Assembly (NCBI GenBank): GCA_041661865.1
Contig: JBAZTO010000003.1
Span: 53,505-117,504 of the forward strand
Length of the DNA stretch: 64,000 nucleotides
Reading direction: 5' to 3'
Source of the DNA: JBAZTO01 sp041661865
GTDB lineage: Bacteria > Planctomycetota > Phycisphaerae > SM23-33
Position numbers and translations under genes: made by a program
The notes under the pieces: generated by a model
Database searches by the model: none
Told to the model about the DNA's origin: nothing
What the model saw: only the letters and a program-made list of their open reading frames with translations
Part shown: in pieces, positions 17,552-25,888 of the stretch
How the letters are laid out: each line of letters opens with the position of its first letter
Position numbering within the stretch: position 1 is the stretch's first letter

Positions 17552-18682
17552 TCACTCTACAAAAACAAACTTGCCGTCACGGACCGTCTTGAGCACAGGT
17601 GTCAGAACAGCATCGCCGTGCGAGTCAATCGTCGTTTCTCCCGCTACTCCCGGGTACTTGTTTATGCGGTGAAGTGCTGCTCTTATCCCGTTACTGTCCG
17701 TGCCTCCGTCACGCATGGCGATGGCAAGAATGCGGACGGCATCATAGCTCAATCCGGCGAAGATATTGGGCTTCGATTGGTATAGTGACTCGTAGGCGTT
17801 GACGAACCGGCGAATCACCTCGTCTCCGCTGTCGGGGCTAAACTTGCTTGCTGAATAGATGACACCCTCAGTCGCCGCGCCCCCGAGTTTCAGAATCTCT
17901 GGGTCTTCGAAGGTGACGGTGCTCAGGAACTGCGTCTTGAACCCAAGCTCCTTCGCTTGGCGAAGGATATAGCCCATTTGCTTGTACCCGAGGAGGTAAA
18001 CTGCTTCGGGATTCTGGCCTGCTATTTTTGTGATCTGTGTTCGGAAATCCGTCGCATCCTCTGCGTAGGATTCCTCGGCGACAATCGTGCCGCCTTTATC
18101 AGTGAAGGATCGCCTAAACACGCCTCCGATCCCCACACCGTATTCGTTATTGATCCGCAAGATCGCCACCCGTCTGTAACCGAGGGTGTTGAAGGCATAA
18201 TCGGCCATGACGGTGCCTTCGTACACGTCGGAAGGGCAGTTTCGAAACACATACTGCCCAGCGTCCGTTAGTTTTGGAGATGATGACGCCGGTGATAGCA
18301 ACACGACTTCTCTCCTGTTTGCGATTGGCGCAATGGAGAGGGTGACGGAACTCAGAAGATCTCCCAGCACAGCAGGCACCCGGTCAACGGTGATGAGTTT
18401 CTGGAATGCAGCAACTCCTGATTTCGGCTCCCCCTGCGAGTCCTCGTAGACTATGCGAAGGGTCCGGCCGTCGATACCCCCCTCAGAATTCACCTGTTGC
18501 ACGGCAAGGTCCATTCCGCGTTTTGCCGCCTCGCCGTAGGCGGCTCCCTGCCCAGTCAACGGGAGTATCGCACCAATGGTGATTTCTTGGGGATTGCCGC
18601 GAGGCCTGTTCATCACGATGAGAACAACGACGACGACCGCCACCAGTCCAATTGCCACGAGCCAAGGTATCTTCTTGCTCAT
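17552..18682 (-). CDS. livK: Liv-type periplasmic binding protein
   Basis: This 376-residue substrate-binding protein starts at the ATG at 18682 (MSKKIPWLVAIGLVAVVVV), preceded by AGAAGGAAAGG. One N-terminal hydrophobic segment acts as a signal or anchor; no lipobox Cys is seen. The type-I periplasmic-binding fold is clear from ITIGAILPLTGQGAAYGEAAKRG and VYEDSQGEPKSGVAAFQKL. It should capture the ligand for the LivFGHM importer, and it is the first transporter gene of the operon. Specificity cannot be read from sequence. Confidence 0.9.
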   Translation of the reverse strand: MSKKIPWLVAIGLVAVVVVVLIVMNRPRGNPQEITIGAILPLTGQGAAYGEAAKRGMDLAVQQVNSEGGIDGRTLRIVYEDSQGEPKSGVAAFQKLITVDRVPAVLGDLLSSVTLSIAPIANRREVVLLSPASSSPKLTDAGQYVFRNCPSDVYEGTVMADYAFNTLGYRRVAILRINNEYGVGIGGVFRRSFTDKGGTIVAEESYAEDATDFRTQITKIAGQNPEAVYLLGYKQMGYILRQAKELGFKTQFLSTVTFEDPEILKLGGAATEGVIYSASKFSPDSGDEVIRRFVNAYESLYQSKPNIFAGLSYDAVRILAIAMRDGGTDSNGIRAALHRINKYPGVAGETTIDSHGDAVLTPVLKTVRDGKFVFVE

Positions 18683-18701
18683 TGTCAAACCTTTCCTTCT
18701 G

Positions 18702-18896
18702 CTATTGTTCACCCAGGTCTTCGCCGAGGAGTTCCTCAATCCTGCGCAGGGCCAACGGCGAAGGCAGGGACTTGCCGCTCTCCCAGCGGTTCACGGTCGA
18801 AAACGTCACGCCGACCTTGGCGGCGAACTGCTCCTGCGTCAGACCCATCGCCTTCCGCAGCTCTCGGATCATCCGAGGGATGTCTTTCTTCGTCAT
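18702..18896 (-). CDS. XRE-family HTH regulator, 64 aa
   Basis: A compact helix-turn-helix protein (MIRELRKAMGLTQEQFAAKVGVTFSTVNRWESGK) that is little more than the DNA-binding domain. It lies 19 bases upstream of livK in the same direction and is probably the operon's first gene and regulator. Its sequence resembles plasmid or island XRE proteins that act on neighbouring genes. Confidence 0.85.
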   Translation of the reverse strand: MTKKDIPRMIRELRKAMGLTQEQFAAKVGVTFSTVNRWESGKSLPSPLALRRIEELLGEDLGEQ

Positions 18897-19188
18897 CTAA
18901 CGCACTCTCGCCTGAAAGCTATCGTTTCCCGGAGCGGCACAGCATAACTCCGAGCGGATCATATAGCAAACGATATGTCGATCGGCGGGGCTTGTCAAGG
19001 ATTCAGAAGGCCTTGCCTGCCGGGGCGAGGCCCGCCGCAATTGGCCCGTCACCGGGAAGTCGGAGGGCCGTAATCGGGCTGGCATCGTAGGTGGCTGTGT
19101 GCTCTAATGCAACATGTGCGACAAGTAGCACAAACTAACGGGTTGGTCCGGAAGGCCTGCTCTTGTCGGTAGGAAAGGAGTGGACGAG

Positions 19189-19413
19189 ATGAGCAAGAAG
19201 ACGGCAGATGCCGAGTTTTGTAAGGAGGAACGCCTGGCGGTGAGCCTCAAGACACTGGCCAACCAGCTCGATACGACCCGGACGTCGGTGAGGCGGTGGC
19301 TGAGCGAGGCTGGCATCCAGCCGATTGCCCTCGGCCACGGGACGAACGGAACCATCCGCTACCGCTGGTCCGACGTGAAGGCTTGGCTCGATTCACTGGA
19401 GCAGGTATCGTAG
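19189..19413 (+). CDS. Small MerR/excisionase-type HTH protein
   Basis: The 74-residue product contains a helix-turn-helix typical of excisionase-like DNA-binding domains (LKTLANQLDTTRTSVRRWLSEAG, then a wing-like IRYRWSDVKAWLDSL). The ATG at 19189 has AGGAAAGGAG 8 bases upstream; an in-frame GTG at 19180 overlaps that site and is less likely. It stands alone between divergent operons. Confidence 0.72.
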   Translation: MSKKTADAEFCKEERLAVSLKTLANQLDTTRTSVRRWLSEAGIQPIALGHGTNGTIRYRWSDVKAWLDSLEQVS

Positions 19414-19458
19414 CCCCTCGCCGGGTGCCCTCCGTCGTTCTCCCGGCGGAAGGCGTGA

Positions 19459-20247
19459 TCAGAGCATGCGAAGAAGACTTATGATCTGATGATACCGATC
19501 GACTATAAGGCATTCCTCCAGGAAGGTGCCTTCTTCAGCATCATCTGCCCCTCTATCAGACCAAGCAGCAATGTCTACCTCTTCCGGCCCTTGCGGCTGG
19601 CGTCCTCCAGCAAAGACGCTACCCGCGACGGTGTTCGCAGACAACTTCGACTTAGCATCGAGCCAGAAACGATCTTCGAAATCTCGGCTGCCACGCCACC
19701 AGCGAATATGGCCATCAGATGAAATGACCACGGCGCAGGCCTCCGTGCTCATATCAACGTACCTGATGGCCGTAGCCGTGAAGGACGTCACGAAATACGC
19801 CGCAAGGTCAGAGACCACCTCGATCGAGAGCAAACCGTTACCTCGACGTTGTGCGAAAGGGCCACTGGGCATTAGAAGGCCGGATGCGAAGAAGTTCGCT
19901 TCGGCCTCTTCCACACTGGTCTTGTAGGACGCAATCATGTCCTCTGCCGTGCAAGCAAAGACCTGGGATTTCGCCTTATGAAGCTCCCAGTGACCAAGCT
20001 CGTGCGCGATGGCAAAACGCCTGCGCCCTGGCTCCAGAATACTCTCTTTCACTCGTATTAGGCCGCGACTCCCTTTGCGGATTAGCCTCGCTTCCATTCC
20101 GTCCAGAGGGCCATCCGTGACGAGGACCTTGCGGGCAAGGGCGATGTCCTCCAAGACGAGGTCGTCTGGTCTCTGAAATCCGTAGAGGCTCCAGAGTCGC
20201 TCACCCTCTCCAACAGCCATTGCCTTGGAGAAATCAAGGCTCGGCAT
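19459..20247 (-). CDS. ImmA/IrrE-family metallopeptidase
   Basis: This 262-residue protein contains the zinc-protease motif HELGH in RRFAIAHELGHWELH near residue 80, with a downstream EEAEANFFASGLLMP, the hallmark of ImmA/IrrE peptidases. Such proteins usually cleave repressors or anti-sigma-type regulators upon a signal. It is the third gene of a sigma factor / unknown / peptidase operon and overlaps the preceding gene by 14 bases. The operon diverges from the Ubl operon, suggesting it controls that system. Confidence 0.85.
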   Translation of the reverse strand: MPSLDFSKAMAVGEGERLWSLYGFQRPDDLVLEDIALARKVLVTDGPLDGMEARLIRKGSRGLIRVKESILEPGRRRFAIAHELGHWELHKAKSQVFACTAEDMIASYKTSVEEAEANFFASGLLMPSGPFAQRRGNGLLSIEVVSDLAAYFVTSFTATAIRYVDMSTEACAVVISSDGHIRWWRGSRDFEDRFWLDAKSKLSANTVAGSVFAGGRQPQGPEEVDIAAWSDRGADDAEEGTFLEECLIVDRYHQIISLLRML

Positions 20248-20674
20248 CGTCGGATTCCTCAGTCAGGGCATCCAGTTTTGACATATCATCGAGCAATGAC
20301 TTGAGGTCATCCTCGCTGGCCACGGCATCGAGCTTTCGGAAGAACGCGGCTTGGGCTGTCCCAGAGAAACGATCAGCTATGATCCGACGTAGCTCATCCT
20401 TCGTCAGGGCACCAACTTGCGAGGCCTTGTCGCGAAGCTTTGCCAGCATTGATGGCCTCTGCTCTCGTGCTGCTTCTAAAGCAGCTCGTGCCTCACGGGT
20501 AGCAGCCATCTTCTGAAGGCCTCGCTGCACTTTCGCAAAGCCTGCTCGCGTGTCCATGCCCAGATGCTGGAGTTCAGCCTCGACCTCATGGAGAGCCATG
20601 CTCTCCTCATTCGGAAGCAGGAACGTAAGGAACTTCTTCCACGCTTGGTCATCAAATCGGTCCACATTCTTCAT
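20234..20674 (-). CDS. Helical protein between sigma factor and ImmA peptidase, unknown
   Basis: A 146-residue, charged, predicted mostly helical protein (RGLQKMAATREARAALEAAREQRP, then DDLKSLLDDMSKLDALTEESDDAEP). Its start overlaps the sigma-factor stop by 4 bases (ATGA) and its end overlaps the peptidase gene. I recognise no family. Its position between a sigma factor and a regulatory protease makes an anti-sigma-like or protease-substrate role attractive, but this is inference only. Confidence 0.72.
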   Translation of the reverse strand: MKNVDRFDDQAWKKFLTFLLPNEESMALHEVEAELQHLGMDTRAGFAKVQRGLQKMAATREARAALEAAREQRPSMLAKLRDKASQVGALTKDELRRIIADRFSGTAQAAFFRKLDAVASEDDLKSLLDDMSKLDALTEESDDAEP

Positions 20675-21270
20675 GATCTGCCCTCCCGCTTGGGCCGGCC
20701 AAGCATCTTCTCAGCCTTGCGCCAAAGCCGCTTTTGGGCGTTGTTGATCGTCTTGACGTCAACGTTCAGGTATTCTGCAATCTCCGCTGGCTTGGTGATA
20801 TCGGCGTTCATGCACTCCAAGATATCCACCAGCAGGGGATCGTCCTCCTTGGCCGACATCGCCTTCAGGTTCGCCAGGGTTTCGTTCTTGATGCAGTTGT
20901 CCAAGGGATCCGGTTCGTCACCCTCCGGTTCCATGTCTACCGGATCTTCTGTGTCGCTGAGATGAATCTGAGGCATCGGTCTGGAGTGCTGGGTATTCGC
21001 CGCCTCGGCGAGGTGGTTGACCAGGCTCCTAACCACGTTCCGCAGAAAAGTCATCAGCTTCAGGCCCGTGGATGGATCGTAGCGCCGTGTGCCGTCAAGA
21101 ACCTTGAGGATCGCCTCTGCTGCTATGTCGCCGGGCGTAATACCTCCCGGTCCGGCCCAGCCTCCGTTGGCTCGCCATCCGTACGCGACGAAGAAGCCGC
21201 CTGCATGCAGTGTAAGCCGCTTGTGGTACTGCGCCCATTCATCTTCTGTAACGTTCGCCATATCAGCCAC
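20671..21270 (-). CDS. Sigma-70-family RNA polymerase sigma factor
   Basis: The 199-residue protein has an ECF/sigma-70-like region 2 (DIAAEAILKVLDGTRRYDPSTGLKLMTFLRNVVRSLV) and a region-4-type HTH at the end (KPAEIAEYLNVDVKTINNAQKRLWRKA). The chosen start is GTG at 21270, 5 bases after GGGGAGG; the in-frame ATG at 21261 is too distant from this site. It heads a minus-strand operon directly opposite the Ubl operon, and may direct transcription of one or both operons. Confidence 0.82.
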   Translation of the reverse strand: MADMANVTEDEWAQYHKRLTLHAGGFFVAYGWRANGGWAGPGGITPGDIAAEAILKVLDGTRRYDPSTGLKLMTFLRNVVRSLVNHLAEAANTQHSRPMPQIHLSDTEDPVDMEPEGDEPDPLDNCIKNETLANLKAMSAKEDDPLLVDILECMNADITKPAEIAEYLNVDVKTINNAQKRLWRKAEKMLGRPKREGRS

Positions 21271-21335
21271 TTCGACCTCCCCGGTGACCGTCTTGCCAGG
21301 GGCTATCCTACCCCCTTATGCCGGCCAGACAAGAT

Positions 21336-21359
21336 TTTTTGCCACCCCGATGGCAAAAA
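21336..21359. promoter_or_regulatory. Palindrome between the divergent sigma-factor and Ubl operons
   Basis: A perfect inverted repeat TTTTTGCCA (21336-21344) / TGGCAAAAA (21351-21359) with a 6-base centre sits in the 159-bp divergent intergenic region. GGATAGC also appears on both strands flanking it. It is a good candidate operator for coordinated control of the two operons; it could also be a short bidirectional hairpin. Confidence 0.5.
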
Positions 21360-21429
21360 GGCACTTCCACTCCGGCCAAGGTAAGTAGTCGGATAGCAGG
21401 TGCTACCGCAAGAGATAGGAGAATACGAC

Positions 21430-21702
21430 ATGACCAAAGATGACAAACCACACGGCCCTCCAACCATCGCCGTGAAGGTCTATGAGCCTTCACAGCCAGA
21501 ACCCAAGGAGTTCACGTGGGCCAAGACCATGAAGGTGGGCGATGCTGCCCGCGAGGCAGCCGCCGCGTTTGGTCTTGCGGCAGAAGACCCGACATTCCAG
21601 AACGCCCAGGATGAGATCCTCGACCGCAACAAGCCGCTGGTGGCAGCGGGAGTCCGCGATGGAGACTCCCTGGAGCTCGTTAGTGCCGGGGGTGGGGTGT
21701 GA
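21430..21702 (+). CDS. Ubiquitin-like protein ending GGGV
   Basis: The 90-residue protein begins at the ATG at 21430, with AGGAG 8 bases upstream. It has a beta-grasp-like pattern: TIAVKVYEPS, a helix VGDAAREAAAAFGL, the LDRNKPLVAAGVRDGDSLELV segment that mirrors ubiquitin-like proteins, and a C-terminal SAGGGV. Gly87-Gly89 precede a single terminal Val, so the C-terminus probably needs trimming by the adjacent JAB protease before activation. Its stop overlaps the E2-like start. It is the first gene of a four-gene Ubl-E2-JAB-E1 operon. Confidence 0.85.
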   Translation: MTKDDKPHGPPTIAVKVYEPSQPEPKEFTWAKTMKVGDAAREAAAAFGLAAEDPTFQNAQDEILDRNKPLVAAGVRDGDSLELVSAGGGV

Positions 21703-22163
21703 CGGTCCCGCGGTCGGTGACCATCGCCACCGTTGAGGACGAACTGGCGGCTGTAAAGGCCTACGCTCAGCGCCATGGCTGGGCAACTGCCTGGAACGCC
21801 GACCAGCTTCGTCTTACCTGCGACGGGAAGCACCCGGCCGATGCGACGCCTATCAGGATCATCGCGTCGGTTGAGGGGTATCGAGCCCTCCCGCCAGCCT
21901 GGACGTTCGAGGATCCGGCTAGCAATAGGTCGCTTTTCCCTAAAGGGGGAGCGGTCAACGGCAAGTCGTCGATCTTCCATGGCCGCTGCGTGATATGCGC
22001 GCCCTTCAACAGGCTCGCGTATGCCCAACACGGTGGGCCACACAGCAACTGGGGAGGTCCGGAACGGTGGCTTGAGGTCCGGGGGCATATTCAGGCCACA
22101 ACGCTGGCGAGTATGCTCGCGTCGATATTGGGCCACCTTAAGGCAAGTCCAGGAGTCTGCTGA
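21699..22163 (+). CDS. E2 ubiquitin-conjugating-like protein
   Basis: The 154-residue protein starts at a GTG within GTGA of the Ubl stop. It matches the bacterial E2-like pattern: PPAWTFEDP region, then GRCVICAPFNRLAYAQHGGPHSNWGG near residues 95-120. Cys97 or Cys100 is the likely thioester Cys, followed by conserved-looking Asn/His positions. In such pathways it accepts the activated Ubl from the E1 and transfers it to a target. Its ORF ends in a TGATG overlap with the JAB gene. Confidence 0.8.
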   Translation: MTVPRSVTIATVEDELAAVKAYAQRHGWATAWNADQLRLTCDGKHPADATPIRIIASVEGYRALPPAWTFEDPASNRSLFPKGGAVNGKSSIFHGRCVICAPFNRLAYAQHGGPHSNWGGPERWLEVRGHIQATTLASMLASILGHLKASPGVC

Positions 22164-22690
22164 TGACCGTTTACAGGATGACAGACCTATCGGTACGGGA
22201 GAATCGTGGCTGCTTGATCGTTCCTGAGCAGGTAGTTCTACACACAAAACTTGCCCTTATGGGCTTTCGTGGACCCGATGGCCGGCACGAGGGGCTCGTC
22301 TACTGGCTTGGGCGTCGGGCTGATCCGGACACCATCGTGCTAGGGGCGATTATCCCGCACTGCGACCACGAACCACAGCGAGTGATGGCCTCCGAAGCAT
22401 CCATTGGCACGGTGGTGCGAGCCGCCAGGTCTCAAGGCGTGTGCCTGGTGTCCCAGGTGCATTCGCATCCCGGAGATGACACGCGACATTCTGATGGCGA
22501 TGACAGGCTCGTATTGATGCCTTTTGACGGCATGTTCTCACTCGTGATCGGTCGCTACGGAGCAGGTGGTGTGACGATCGAAACTGGCGCCGGCCTTCAC
22601 CAGTTCCAAGATGGGCGGTGGGTGCAAGTCCCACCCCGGTGCAAGGACGCGCTCCGAATCGTGCCCACCATGATGGGAGTACTTGGGTGA
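22163..22690 (+). CDS. JAB/JAMM deubiquitinase-like metalloprotease
   Basis: The 175-residue protein has a complete JAMM signature: Glu43, His100-x-His102-Pro, Ser110 and Asp113 (QVHSHPGDDTRHSDGDD). Spacing matches the family. It should process the Ubl C-terminus and/or remove Ubl from targets. Start ATG at 22163 overlaps the E2 stop by one base and the gene ends in a GTGA overlap with E1, showing a tightly coupled operon. Confidence 0.9.
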   Translation: MTVYRMTDLSVRENRGCLIVPEQVVLHTKLALMGFRGPDGRHEGLVYWLGRRADPDTIVLGAIIPHCDHEPQRVMASEASIGTVVRAARSQGVCLVSQVHSHPGDDTRHSDGDDRLVLMPFDGMFSLVIGRYGAGGVTIETGAGLHQFQDGRWVQVPPRCKDALRIVPTMMGVLG

Positions 22691-24069
22691 GCAACAGGAC
22701 TCAGTTCTACACGGAGAGGGATCGCCGCTCCCGCGAGTATTGCGCAAGCGAGGAAGCGTGCTTCGAACGGCCCGTGGTCCTTTGTATCGGACGTGACGCT
22801 GCCGAGTCGCCTCGCGGCCAGCTGATCGCGATGGCCACTATGAACATGGTCGCCAGGTTCCACCGCAATGTGGCCCTGTCGTGTCCTCATGCGCCGCTAC
22901 TGGCCCCGCAATCCTTGATCCTATCGCAGCCGCCCCAGCAGCACATGAGCCTGTCCGATGCCCTGGTCACGATGGCCACCGCCATCGACCCATTCATCCA
23001 CATTGATCTGCCGGCGCCGGAAGCTCCGGCACCAGGGATCGGCGTAGGCACGGGTTTGGCTGTTCCGGTTCCCTGGCATGTTGGCTGCAACGATTCGATG
23101 GTCCAGTTGGATACAACGCCTGTCCCCATGGATGCCCAATCAGGATTCTCCCTTGGTGCCTGCTTGGCCTCCTGCTTGGCAGCAGCCTGCCTCTGCAAGC
23201 AGGTGCTCCGGAAGCCCTTGACGCCTCTGGAGGTCTCCGCTTGGAATCTCAGGCAGGGACACGATGCTGATATCGGTCCATCTGAGCTCTGCCCGGTGGA
23301 CGTCGGCCGGGTCCTCCTGATTGGTGCCGGTGGGGTCGGGTCAAGTCTGGCGTATTGGCTCCGGCAAAGTGGTTTTCGCGGCGACTGGCAGGTGGTCGAC
23401 AGAGACTTGGCTGAGCTCCATAACACGAACCGGTCTTTGGGGCTTGTCGCTGCCGACGCTGGCTGGCCCGGCCGGGAGCCTCGTTCGAAGGCATCAGCAG
23501 CGGCCGAGCTGATGGGGTGCACTCCAATCCCGTTGTGGTATGACGAGCTGGACCAGGAGACGCTTCGTCCGGACTTGGTATTGCCGTTGGCGAACGAACG
23601 GGCGGTCAGGAGTGCGATCGCCATGCGCGGCGAGCCCGTGATCCTGCATGCGACTACCTCTCTCACGTGGGAGGCCCAACTGCACCGCCATATTGCCGGC
23701 AAGGACGACTGCATCATGTGCCGCATGCCCTCGAGATATGGGGCTGTGAAGCTCGCGTGTTCCACTGTCCCGCTGGTCGGTTCGGGCGTTCCCACGGACG
23801 CAGCGCTGCCTTTCCTTTCCGCCACAGCTGGTTTCCTGGTCCTCAACGGTCTCTACCGCCTTATGGCAGGAGAACTGGGACAGGGCGAGCACAATCTCTG
23901 GCGAGTAATGTTCAACACGCCGAACCGTCTGGTTAGTTCGGCGCGATGCCGATGCCAGGAAAGCTGCGTATGGATCCTGCCTGAGAGGGTGCGGCGCAAA
24001 GTCAGTGCCGGTCACAGGTGGGCATACTTGGACCCAGCAAGCGACGGTCAGAAGAAGGCTACTTCCTGA
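22687..24069 (+). CDS. E1-like (ThiF-family) Ubl-activating enzyme
   Basis: This 460-residue protein begins at the GTG at 22687, overlapping the JAB stop. The first 200 residues are an unassigned N-terminal domain. The ThiF/E1 adenylation core has GAGGVGSSLAYWL near residue 213, VVDRD, then HNTNRS and KASAAAEL. It has a CIMCRMP pair and KLACSTVPL, where a catalytic Cys may lie, followed by an FLSATAGFLV helix, and a terminal RCRCQESC cluster. It should adenylate the Ubl C-terminus and pass it to the E2. Confidence 0.87.
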   Translation: MSNRTQFYTERDRRSREYCASEEACFERPVVLCIGRDAAESPRGQLIAMATMNMVARFHRNVALSCPHAPLLAPQSLILSQPPQQHMSLSDALVTMATAIDPFIHIDLPAPEAPAPGIGVGTGLAVPVPWHVGCNDSMVQLDTTPVPMDAQSGFSLGACLASCLAAACLCKQVLRKPLTPLEVSAWNLRQGHDADIGPSELCPVDVGRVLLIGAGGVGSSLAYWLRQSGFRGDWQVVDRDLAELHNTNRSLGLVAADAGWPGREPRSKASAAAELMGCTPIPLWYDELDQETLRPDLVLPLANERAVRSAIAMRGEPVILHATTSLTWEAQLHRHIAGKDDCIMCRMPSRYGAVKLACSTVPLVGSGVPTDAALPFLSATAGFLVLNGLYRLMAGELGQGEHNLWRVMFNTPNRLVSSARCRCQESCVWILPERVRRKVSAGHRWAYLDPASDGQKKATS

Positions 24070-24138
24070 TCGCCCATCATTTCGGGCCGACTGCCGACTC
24101 CTTTTCTTTCTTGCTAGCTGCGGCTAGAATCCTCCCCC

Positions 24139-25218
24139 ATGACATTCAAACCATGGACGTTCTTCATGGTGGCGTTGGCGGGGTGGATGAACCGCCAGCA
24201 GCAGGAAGCGATCGAGTATCTCAAGGAAGAGAACCGCATTTTGCGGGAGAAACTCGGCCACAAGAGGCTCATCCTGAACGAGTCCCAGAAACGCCGGCTG
24301 GCTGAGGCCGCCAGCATGCTGGGCAAAGACTTGCTGCGCGAGGTCGGGACGCTGTTCTCGCCCGAGACGCTCTTGAAATGGCAGCGAACCCTGGTCGCAC
24401 GCAAGTACGACGGCTCCGATCGCCGGGGCAAGCGAGGGCCCAAGCCCACCAAGGCCAACATGATCCGCAAGCTGGTGATCCGGATGGCCCAGGAAAACCC
24501 ATCCTGGGGATACGGCCGGATCAACGGCGAGCTCAAGAAACTCGGTTATGACGTCCACTGGCAGACGGTCAGGCGGGTCATGCTTGATCATGGCCTGCTG
24601 GACGATCCCGACAAGCCGTACAAGACCACCTGGAAGGACTTCCTCAAGAGCCACTGGGAGAGCCTCGCCGCCTGCGACTTTTTTTCGTGCGAGGCTTGGG
24701 GCGTCAAAGGCCTGACTCGCTACCTGGTCTTCTTTGTCATTGACGTGTCCACGCGGCGCGTCGAGATCGCCGGCATCCACGCCGACCCTTGCGAGACGCA
24801 GATGCTCCAGTACGCCCGCAACCTCACGGACGCCCAGGACGGCTTCCTCAAGGGCAAGCGGGTGCTGATCCACGACCGGGATCCGCTCTATACGAAGAAG
24901 TTTCGCGAGACGCTCCGAGCCGCTGGCGTGCGATCGCTGAAATTGCCCAAGAGAAGTCCCAATCTGAACGCACTGGCCGAGGCCTTTGTGGCTTCAATTC
25001 GCCGCGAAGCCCTCAATAAGATGATCCTCTTCGGAGAGCGGCACGTTCGGCACGTGGTCGAGTCTTTCGTGGAGCATTACAACACGGAACGCCCTCACAA
25101 GGCGTTGAACTACTGCCGGCCGATCGAGCCGGAGGAGCCTCCGACGCTCGAAGGCGTCGTCAAGTGCCACGAGCGGCTCGGAGGGCTCCTCAAGAGCTAC
25201 TACCGAGACGCCGCCTGA
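24139..25218 (+). CDS. Integrase-core (rve) transposase
   Basis: The 359-residue protein has an N-terminal HTH-like part (KEENRILREKLG and GYGRINGELKKLG) and an rve catalytic core with ACDFFSCEAW, HDRDPLYTKKF and a Glu near SPNLNALAEAFV, plus the C-terminal HYNTERPHKALNY and LGGLLKSYYRDAA. It is related to the copies at 28920 and 32646 by the same tail motif. No terminal inverted repeats could be identified around it. It follows the E1 gene by 69 bases. Confidence 0.9.
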   Translation: MTFKPWTFFMVALAGWMNRQQQEAIEYLKEENRILREKLGHKRLILNESQKRRLAEAASMLGKDLLREVGTLFSPETLLKWQRTLVARKYDGSDRRGKRGPKPTKANMIRKLVIRMAQENPSWGYGRINGELKKLGYDVHWQTVRRVMLDHGLLDDPDKPYKTTWKDFLKSHWESLAACDFFSCEAWGVKGLTRYLVFFVIDVSTRRVEIAGIHADPCETQMLQYARNLTDAQDGFLKGKRVLIHDRDPLYTKKFRETLRAAGVRSLKLPKRSPNLNALAEAFVASIRREALNKMILFGERHVRHVVESFVEHYNTERPHKALNYCRPIEPEEPPTLEGVVKCHERLGGLLKSYYRDAA

Positions 25219-25455
25219 GGCCCGGACGAAACCTGAAACCCCAGTTGTTTTGCAGCACAGCAAGGGGGAAAAGGCTTCTGCCGAAGAGGCGTGTCTCAGC
25301 GGGCGGCGAAGCCGGTCGCATCAGGCAGGAAGAGGCCGTTGGGGGGCGGCCAAAGGCACGGCAAAAATGCCTGCAAAAAAGCCCTTGCGCGCTCCTGGTA
25401 ATCGCGCTATCCTCGATGCTGGATAAAGAGCGTTTCCAGAAAGGATGGTGCAATT

Positions 25456-25749
25456 ATGACACTCGGAATCCGAAAGTTGATCGTAATCAGTCTGGTTGGG
25501 TCTGTCTTCTTGCTGGGCAACTTCCTGTGGGTCACGAGCTGGCTCCAGGACAAGGGCGTGATCGACTGGGCCAACAACATCCGCAGGGACTACCTGACGG
25601 GCACGGCCATTACGATCATCGTGGTGCTACTGGTCCTGTTGGTCGGGGGGCGAGGTGATGGCCGAAGGCTCCTCAAACGATGCCCCGTCTGCGATCATCG
25701 CCTGCTTGGTTCGGCCACCTATTGCAGCGATTGCGGAAGCAAGTTATAG
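25456..25749 (+). CDS. Small membrane protein with C-terminal zinc ribbon
   Basis: This 97-residue protein has two hydrophobic segments (LIVISLVGSVFLLGNFLWV and AITIIVVLLVLLVGG) and a CPVCDHRLLGSATYCSDCG zinc-ribbon tail. GAAAGGATGG precedes the ATG. No function is assigned; the layout resembles small membrane-anchored zinc-ribbon proteins. It lies between a transposase and the truncated methyltransferase. Confidence 0.72.
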   Translation: MTLGIRKLIVISLVGSVFLLGNFLWVTSWLQDKGVIDWANNIRRDYLTGTAITIIVVLLVLLVGGRGDGRRLLKRCPVCDHRLLGSATYCSDCGSKL

Positions 25750-25888
25750 AGGACTCACATGAGGCAGGATCGTGACGCGTCAGGGTGTGACCAAATTGTG
25801 ACCAAAACGCGCACATCATGCACAAGATGCGCAACATGCGCATCTGAAGCTGCTCCATAGGGTGTAACCAGTTACGTGCAATTCCAGG

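Noticed and set aside
24070..25260. Terminal inverted repeats around the transposase at 24139
   Set aside because: Inspection of both flanks found no convincing matching ends.
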